A DNA stretch of 6,584 nucleotides from Acidobacteriota bacterium. GTDB taxonomy: Bacteria > Acidobacteriota > Blastocatellia > Pyrinomonadales > Pyrinomonadaceae. Every line of letters starts with the position of its first letter. Positions within the stretch are counted from its first letter, which is position 1. The notes below the pieces were generated by a model. The model was given only the letters and a program-made list of their open reading frames with translations, was not told where the DNA came from and ran no database searches. Positions 1-6,584 of the stretch are shown here, piece by piece. The stretch covers positions 1 to 6,584 of the forward strand of contig JADJBB010000029.1 of the NCBI GenBank assembly GCA_016703965.1. The letters run 5' to 3'. The position numbers and the translations under genes are program-made.

Positions 1-596
1 TCTTGCTACGCCACGTGTTGAGATATCCGAGCGCAGCGGTGTCTTTCCGAAGTGCTGCGCCCACAGCCGGGGGGTGAGCTGTGCGACGTCGGCGGCCGGG
101 TGTTGGCCAACACGCTGGAGGACGTCGACGAGATAGTCGTACGGATCGACCTGGTGCAGCCGAGAGGTCGCGATCAGGCTCTGGACGACGCCAACATGCG
201 GGGCGCCCAGCTCGGTCCAGCTGAACATCCAGTTTTCCGACCCATCGGAACTGGCCGTAGCGCCCGTTCGAGGTGGTTGGTGTCGATCGGCACATCCGGG
301 TCGGTCGAAACACTTCCAGCGCCGCGCGTCGCTTGTGCGCGTAAGCGAGCGCCTTGGTCAGCGGGCTGCTGGGCAAGAGCCCCTGGGCCGCCAGACTGTC
401 CTTCACCCAGCCGAAGAACGCCCTCGACGATCGGCCGTGCGTGATCGAGCCGGTACTCGCGCTTGGCGTCCCCTTGAGTTTGGCCTCCCGGATCTTCGCT
501 TCCGAGCGCGTAGAGGGCGCCGATGGACTCGAGCGCCTTGGCCGCCAGCGCGGGCTCGGCCGCTTCGGCGTTGATGAACTCGCGTCGGCAGTGCGC
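1..596 (-). pseudogene. tnpC: IS66-family transposase (TnpC) C-terminal fragment, leftward, open at window edge
   Basis: Read on the minus strand from 596, the first codons give A-H-C-R-R-E-F. The fragment continues through a GLLPSSPLTKALAYAHKRR segment, the signature DTNHLERALRPVPMGRKNW and the C-terminal LHQVDPYDYLVDVLQR block typical of IS66 DDE transposases. The presumed catalytic Glu of N-H-L-E is at plus 267-269. About 199 codons remain of a protein usually near 500 residues. The N-terminal zinc-binding part and the first two catalytic Asp are absent. No stop is reached before the window edge. Reading through needs five single-base corrections: an extra C near 502, a missing C near 470-473, an extra C near 421-423, a missing base near 306 and a missing T near 233-236. 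Their net effect restores exactly 199 whole codons, which supports the alignment. The protein is clearly different from the rightward copy (roughly two-thirds identical by eye). It is a non-functional fragment; the indels may be sequencing errors. Confidence 0.9.
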
Positions 597-618
597 CTTA
601 TGTGGAACTCCACATAAG
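597..618. repeat. 22-bp palindrome at the junction of two transposase fragments
   Basis: The arms CTTATGTGGA and TCCACATAAG are perfect 10-bp reverse complements around a central AC. On each side the outer end of the arm abuts the first codon of a truncated IS66 transposase: GCG-CAC on the minus strand and TCT-CAT on the plus strand. The symmetry could equally be drawn as 8-bp arms flanking a 6-bp core, like a tyrosine-recombinase crossover site, or as two element ends joined with their interior lost. The sequence alone does not say which. It is not part of IS66 coding sequence, because the Gly-Cys-Trp codons expected before the motif are missing on both sides. Confidence 0.9.
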
Positions 619-1209
619 TCTCATGCCAGACGAGAGCTATTTGAAGCGAAGGATGCCGAGCCGACCGCAGTGGCCGAGGGGCTCGATCACATCGGTGCGA
701 TCTATGCCATCGAAGCCGACATCCGCGACAAGAAGCTCACCGGCGAGAAGAAACGCGACTACCGCCTGACGCACGCAAAACCGCGGGTCGAAATGTTCTT
801 CCAGTGGGTGGCCCGCCAGTTTGAAAACCAGGGCTTTGCTACCGAGCAGCCCGTTCACCAAGGCCCTGGCCTACGCCCGAAACCGACGAAACGCACTGGA
901 AGTCTTCCTCACCGATCCGGATGTCCCCATCGACACCAATCACCTCGAGCGGGCGCTGAGGGCAATTCCAATGGGGCGGAAGGCATGGATGTTCGCCTGG
1001 ACAGAACTCGGCGCCAAGCATATCGGCATCGTCCAGAGCCTCATCGTCACCTGCCGCCTGCACGGCGTCGATCCCTACGACTACCTGGTCGATGTGCTCC
1101 AGCGCGGCCAACACCCCGCTGCCGACGTCCACCTGCTCACCCCAGGCTGTGGAAGACCCACTTCGCCGCCAACCCGCTTCGTTCCGACCTCTACAACATC
1201 GGAAAATAG
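619..1209 (+). pseudogene. tnpC: IS66-family transposase (TnpC) C-terminal fragment, rightward
   Basis: Translation from 619 begins S-H-A-R-R-E-L-F and runs through IRDKKLTGEKKRDYRLTHAK, then LLPSSPFTKALAYARNRR, the DTNHLERALRAIPMGRKAW signature and LHGVDPYDYLVDVLQR. It ends RSDLYNIGK with a TAG stop at 1207-1209. The presumed catalytic Glu codon is 947-949. The first two Asp of the DDE triad and the N-terminal half are missing. Two single-base changes break the frame: an extra T at 835-837 (GGCTTTGCTA where GGC-TTG-CTA is expected) and a missing C at 1141-1143. They cancel, giving 197 codons including the stop, and also explain why the open frames in this stretch are chimeric. One codon (Val) present in the leftward copy (QRVGQH) is absent here (QRGQH). 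It is a remnant incapable of transposition alone; whether the frameshifts are real is doubtful given similar errors in the rRNA. Confidence 0.92.
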
Positions 1210-1240
1210 CCGGCAATCACGCCGCAGGCTTAACGCTTAC
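1210..1240 (+). mobile_element. Probable IS66 right end with terminal inverted repeat
   Basis: The 31 bp after the transposase stop end in AACGCTTAC. Read inward from 1240 this is GTAAGCGTTAAG, matching the family rule that IS66 terminal inverted repeats begin GTAA, commonly GTAAGCG. The distance from stop to end is plausible for the family. The left end of this copy was lost with its 5' half, so the 8-bp target duplication expected for the family (candidate TCTGCAGG, 1241-1248) cannot be verified. Confidence 0.65.
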
Positions 1241-1258
1241 TCTGCAGGTAGGTAAGCG
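1234..1258. repeat. Facing CGCTTAC / GTAAGCG ends separated by 11 bp
   Basis: CGCTTAC (1234-1240) and GTAAGCG (1252-1258) are perfect 7-bp inverted repeats around TCTGCAGGTAG. Each has the polarity of an IS66 outer end, so the second may be the vestigial left end of another IS66 copy. Immediately after it, GCGCAA (1256-1261) and TTGCGC (1264-1269) form a small dyad. No IS66 coding sequence follows 1258; the rrn promoter starts about 45 bp later. A chance 7-mer repeat is possible. Confidence 0.45.
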
Positions 1259-1275
1259 CAAGTTTGCGCGAGTCG

Positions 1276-1304
1276 CTATTGAGTAGATTTATCTCTTTAA
1301 TCCC
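1276..1304 (+). promoter_or_regulatory. AT-rich stretch upstream of P1, possible UP element
   Basis: The 29 bp directly before the P1 -35 hexamer are A/T-rich (ATTGAGTAGATTTATC, then TCTTTAATCCC), in contrast to the GC-rich transposase remnants upstream. The position suits contact with the alpha subunit C-terminal domain, as at other rrn promoters. This is inferred from composition and location only. Confidence 0.4.
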
Positions 1305-1332
1305 TTGACTCACTTTGATAGTTCTTTATAAT
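1305..1332 (+). promoter_or_regulatory. rrn promoter P1 (sigma70 type)
   Basis: TTGACT (1305-1310) and TATAAT (1327-1332) are separated by 16 bp. The -10 is a perfect consensus and the -35 differs at one base. The following discriminator GCGGCC is GC-rich, the hallmark of rRNA promoters inhibited by ppGpp/DksA. Transcription should start near 1339. The IS66 end lies 65 bp upstream of the -35, so any Fis-type activator sites beyond that point would have been displaced by the element. Confidence 0.85.
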
Positions 1333-1340
1333 GCGGCCTC

Positions 1341-1459
1341 TCTTGCTGCAGCGTCTCTGGTGACGGAGCGGGCGGTGAAGGGGTTGAAGCCGAAGGTGTT
1401 GTATTTTTCGGATGTTGCAGCGGGCTTTGCGTGTTGGGTTTGTTTTTTGCACGCGAGGC
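1341..1459 (+). other. P1-P2 interval, no gene seen
   Basis: This is transcribed leader between the two promoters. It contains T-rich runs (for example GTTTGTTTTTTGC near 1439-1450) but no open frame with a ribosome binding site, no convincing hairpin followed by a U tract, and no recognised regulatory motif. Confidence 0.6.
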
Positions 1460-1487
1460 TTGACAGAGGGATTTTGATCTGTAGAAT
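1460..1487 (+). promoter_or_regulatory. rrn promoter P2 (sigma70 type)
   Basis: TTGACA (1460-1465, perfect) and TAGAAT (1482-1487, one mismatch) have a 16-bp spacer, the same as P1. The downstream text GCGCACCTCTTCGCTGG echoes GCGGCCTCTCTTGCTG after P1, suggesting the two promoters share discriminator architecture or arose by duplication. The expected start is near 1494, about 150 nt before mature 16S. Tandem P1/P2 promoters are common in proteobacterial rrn operons. Confidence 0.85.
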
Positions 1488-1518
1488 GCGCACCTCTTCG
1501 CTGGCGCAAAATTGCAGC

Positions 1519-1531
1519 GGTTCTTTAAAAG
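1519..1531 (+). promoter_or_regulatory. Leader boxA-like antitermination element
   Basis: GGTTCTTTAAAAG resembles the rrn boxA core (CTCTTTAACAA in E. coli), which recruits NusB/NusE for antitermination. It sits at the base of the 16S processing stem, as in other proteobacterial rrn leaders. The match is weaker than the boxA before 23S. Confidence 0.6.
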
Positions 1532-1560
1532 ATGAACAACCGATAGGTGTGGGTGCTCGA
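1520..1560 (+). other. 16S precursor processing stem, 5' arm
   Basis: This segment is a near-perfect reverse complement of 3201-3239. GTTCTTTAAAA pairs with TTTTAAAGAAC, AACAACCGATAGG with CCTATCGGTTGTT, and GTGCTCGA with TCGAGCAT allowing a mismatch. GATG at 1531-1534 forms an internal loop. In the precursor transcript the arms bring the two ends of 16S together and would form the RNase III substrate. The boxA-like sequence is part of this arm. Confidence 0.85.
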
Positions 1561-1568
1561 TTTCAGGG

Positions 1569-1590
1569 GCAGCCTGGCGTGCCAGGCTGC
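1569..1590 (+). other. Strong hairpin in the rrn leader
   Basis: GCAGCCTGGC (1569-1578) and GCCAGGCTGC (1581-1590) are perfect 10-bp complements. In RNA this would fold as an 8-9 bp GC-rich stem with a 4-6 nt loop. No U tract follows, so it is not an intrinsic terminator. It lies between the processing stem and mature 16S and probably aids precursor folding. Confidence 0.8.
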
Positions 1591-1611
1591 ATGAAGAAAT
1601 TGTAGTACTTG

Positions 1612-1631
1612 CAGAAATCGTCAGATTTCTG
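1612..1631 (+). other. Second leader hairpin
   Basis: CAGAAATC (1612-1619) pairs with GATTTCTG (1624-1631) across a GTCA loop. It ends about 14 nt before the 16S 5' end, within the segment removed by 5' maturation. Its sequence is unrelated to the first leader hairpin. Confidence 0.7.
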
Positions 1632-1645
1632 GAGTTTTGTGGATT

Positions 1646-3320
<1,675 letters not shown>

Positions 3321-3397
3321 GGGTCAGTAGCTCAGTCGGTTAGAGCACCGTCTTGATAAGGCGGGGGTCGTAGGTTCGATTCCTACCTGACCCACCA
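3321..3397 (+). tRNA. ileT: tRNA-Ile (anticodon GAT)
   Basis: A 77-nt cloverleaf with the acceptor pair GGGTCAG/CTGACCC, the D-arm AGCTCAGTCGGTTAGAGC, the anticodon arm CCGTC-TTGATAA-GGCGG with GAT at 3355-3357, the T-arm GTAGG-TTCGATT-CCTAC, discriminator A and encoded CCA. It sits in the 16S-23S spacer followed by tRNA-Ala, the standard arrangement in proteobacterial rrn operons. All stems pair (one U-G in the anticodon stem). The gene symbol follows E. coli convention. Confidence 0.97.
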
Positions 3398-3407
3398 GCG
3401 TATCCGA

Positions 3408-3482
3408 GGGGGCATAGCTCAGCTGGGAGAGCACCGGCTTTGCAAGCCGGGGTCGTCGGTTCGATCCCGACTGCCTCCACCA
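3408..3482 (+). tRNA. alaT: tRNA-Ala (anticodon TGC)
   Basis: The acceptor GGGGGCA pairs with TGCCTCC (one G-U), then come the D-arm AGCTCAGCTGGGAGAGC, the anticodon stem CCGGC/GCCGG with TGC at 3441-3443, the T-arm GTCGG-TTCGATC-CCGAC, discriminator A and CCA. The gene is 75 nt, one shorter than the usual 76: the variable loop reads GGTC where GGGTC is typical. The missing G follows the G-run length errors seen elsewhere in the window. It lies 10 nt after tRNA-Ile in the same transcript. The gene symbol follows E. coli convention. Confidence 0.96.
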
Positions 3483-3740
3483 AGAGATCAGAAGGAAGCG
3501 GATTCGCAAGGGGAGTTTGATTGAGTCTTCTTTGTTCTGGTTTTTACGAGTAAGACTGTTCGATCTTTAACAAAGTGGAAGAAGTGTGCAGTTCTCTGTT
3601 GATGAGACGGGGGCTGCATGGGTTGTGTGATTGCATTTTTAGCATCATCGCTGGCTTTGAACCAGCGCGGTGGTGATGCGCACAAACGCGAGTTCGGCTA
3701 TGGCGGCGTACTTTGGGGCGACCCAGAGTGCAAGGTTATA
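3483..3740 (+). other. tRNA-Ala-23S internal transcribed spacer
   Basis: A 258-nt non-coding spacer. It contains a clear boxA, and a small hairpin CGCTGG-(CTTTGAA)-CCAGCG at 3649-3667. The segment just before 23S should pair with sequence beyond the window to form the 23S processing stem, which cannot be checked here. The open frames crossing it have no ribosome binding site or recognisable product. Confidence 0.85.
3561..3573 (+). promoter_or_regulatory. boxA antitermination element before 23S
   Basis: CGATCTTTAACAA contains the canonical rrn boxA core TCTTTAACAA. Followed by AGTGG, it matches the usual betaproteobacterial spacer motif upstream of 23S. It is the expected NusB-NusE loading site that keeps polymerase antiterminated through the long 23S gene. 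Confidence 0.8.

Positions 3741-6584
<2,844 letters not shown>

Noticed and set aside
52..444. Plus-strand open frame over 52-444
   Set aside because: It is the antisense shadow of the leftward IS66 fragment; the same antisense pattern (VVGIDAVQ-like text) appears opposite the rightward copy.
523..1209. Open frame spanning 523-1209 as one 228-residue protein
   Set aside because: It fuses out-of-frame antisense of the leftward fragment, the palindrome, and in-frame and out-of-frame parts of the rightward transposase. Only pieces match IS66.
1..1209. Head-to-head transposases as a fold-back read or assembly chimera
   Set aside because: A fold-back artefact would give near-identical arms. The two fragments differ at roughly a third of residues and at codon level throughout, so only the 22-bp palindrome is truly inverted.
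1569..1590. Intrinsic terminator in the leader
   Set aside because: The strong stem is followed by ATGAAGAAATTG rather than a U tract, and termination before 16S would be unexpected.

Overview
The window is the upstream flank and most of a ribosomal RNA (rrn) operon from a betaproteobacterium. The 16S text has betaproteobacterial signatures, for example GGATTAATTCGATGCAACGC followed by AAAAACCTTACCTACCCTTGACATG. The overall pattern looks closest to Rhodocyclales or nearby orders; that rank is my impression, not a computed placement. No intact protein-coding gene is present.

Layout. Positions 1-1240 hold two different, head-to-head C-terminal fragments of IS66-family transposase (TnpC). One reads leftward (596 to 1, open at the window edge) and one rightward (619-1209). 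They are separated only by a 22-bp palindrome (597-618). Both are cut at the same homologous codon, just before a conserved [A/S]-H-[A/C]-R-R motif. The right fragment is followed by a plausible IS66 right end (1210-1240, ending CGCTTAC). Positions about 1276-1645 are the rrn control region. It has two tandem sigma70-type promoters (P1 1305-1332, P2 1460-1487) with GC-rich discriminators, a boxA-like antitermination element, the 5' arm of the 16S processing stem and two leader hairpins. The 16S gene (about 1646-3182) follows, then a spacer with the 3' arm of the processing stem (3201-3239), tRNA-Ile(GAT), tRNA-Ala(TGC), a second spacer with a boxA, and the 23S gene (about 3741 to the window end, lacking only roughly its last 15-20 nt). 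The 5S gene would lie beyond the window.

The RNA genes form one transcription unit. P1 and P2 drive a single precursor, boxA elements ahead of 16S and 23S are expected to load the Nus antitermination complex, and long-range inverted repeats around each rRNA guide RNase III.

A caveat dominates interpretation. Single-base length changes, mostly in homopolymers, are scattered through the transposase fragments (about 7 in about 1.2 kb) and through near-universally conserved rRNA sites (more than 10 in 16S, several in 23S, including a G missing from the universal helix 69/I-CeuI site). Such damage in both neutral IS relics and essential rRNA is best explained by an under-polished long-read consensus. 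A degraded rrn copy is the alternative. The transposase frameshifts should therefore not be read as biological decay, whereas the truncation at the palindrome is a large structural feature that such errors do not explain. I found no new protein-based system. The palindrome-bounded double truncation is the observation most worth following.
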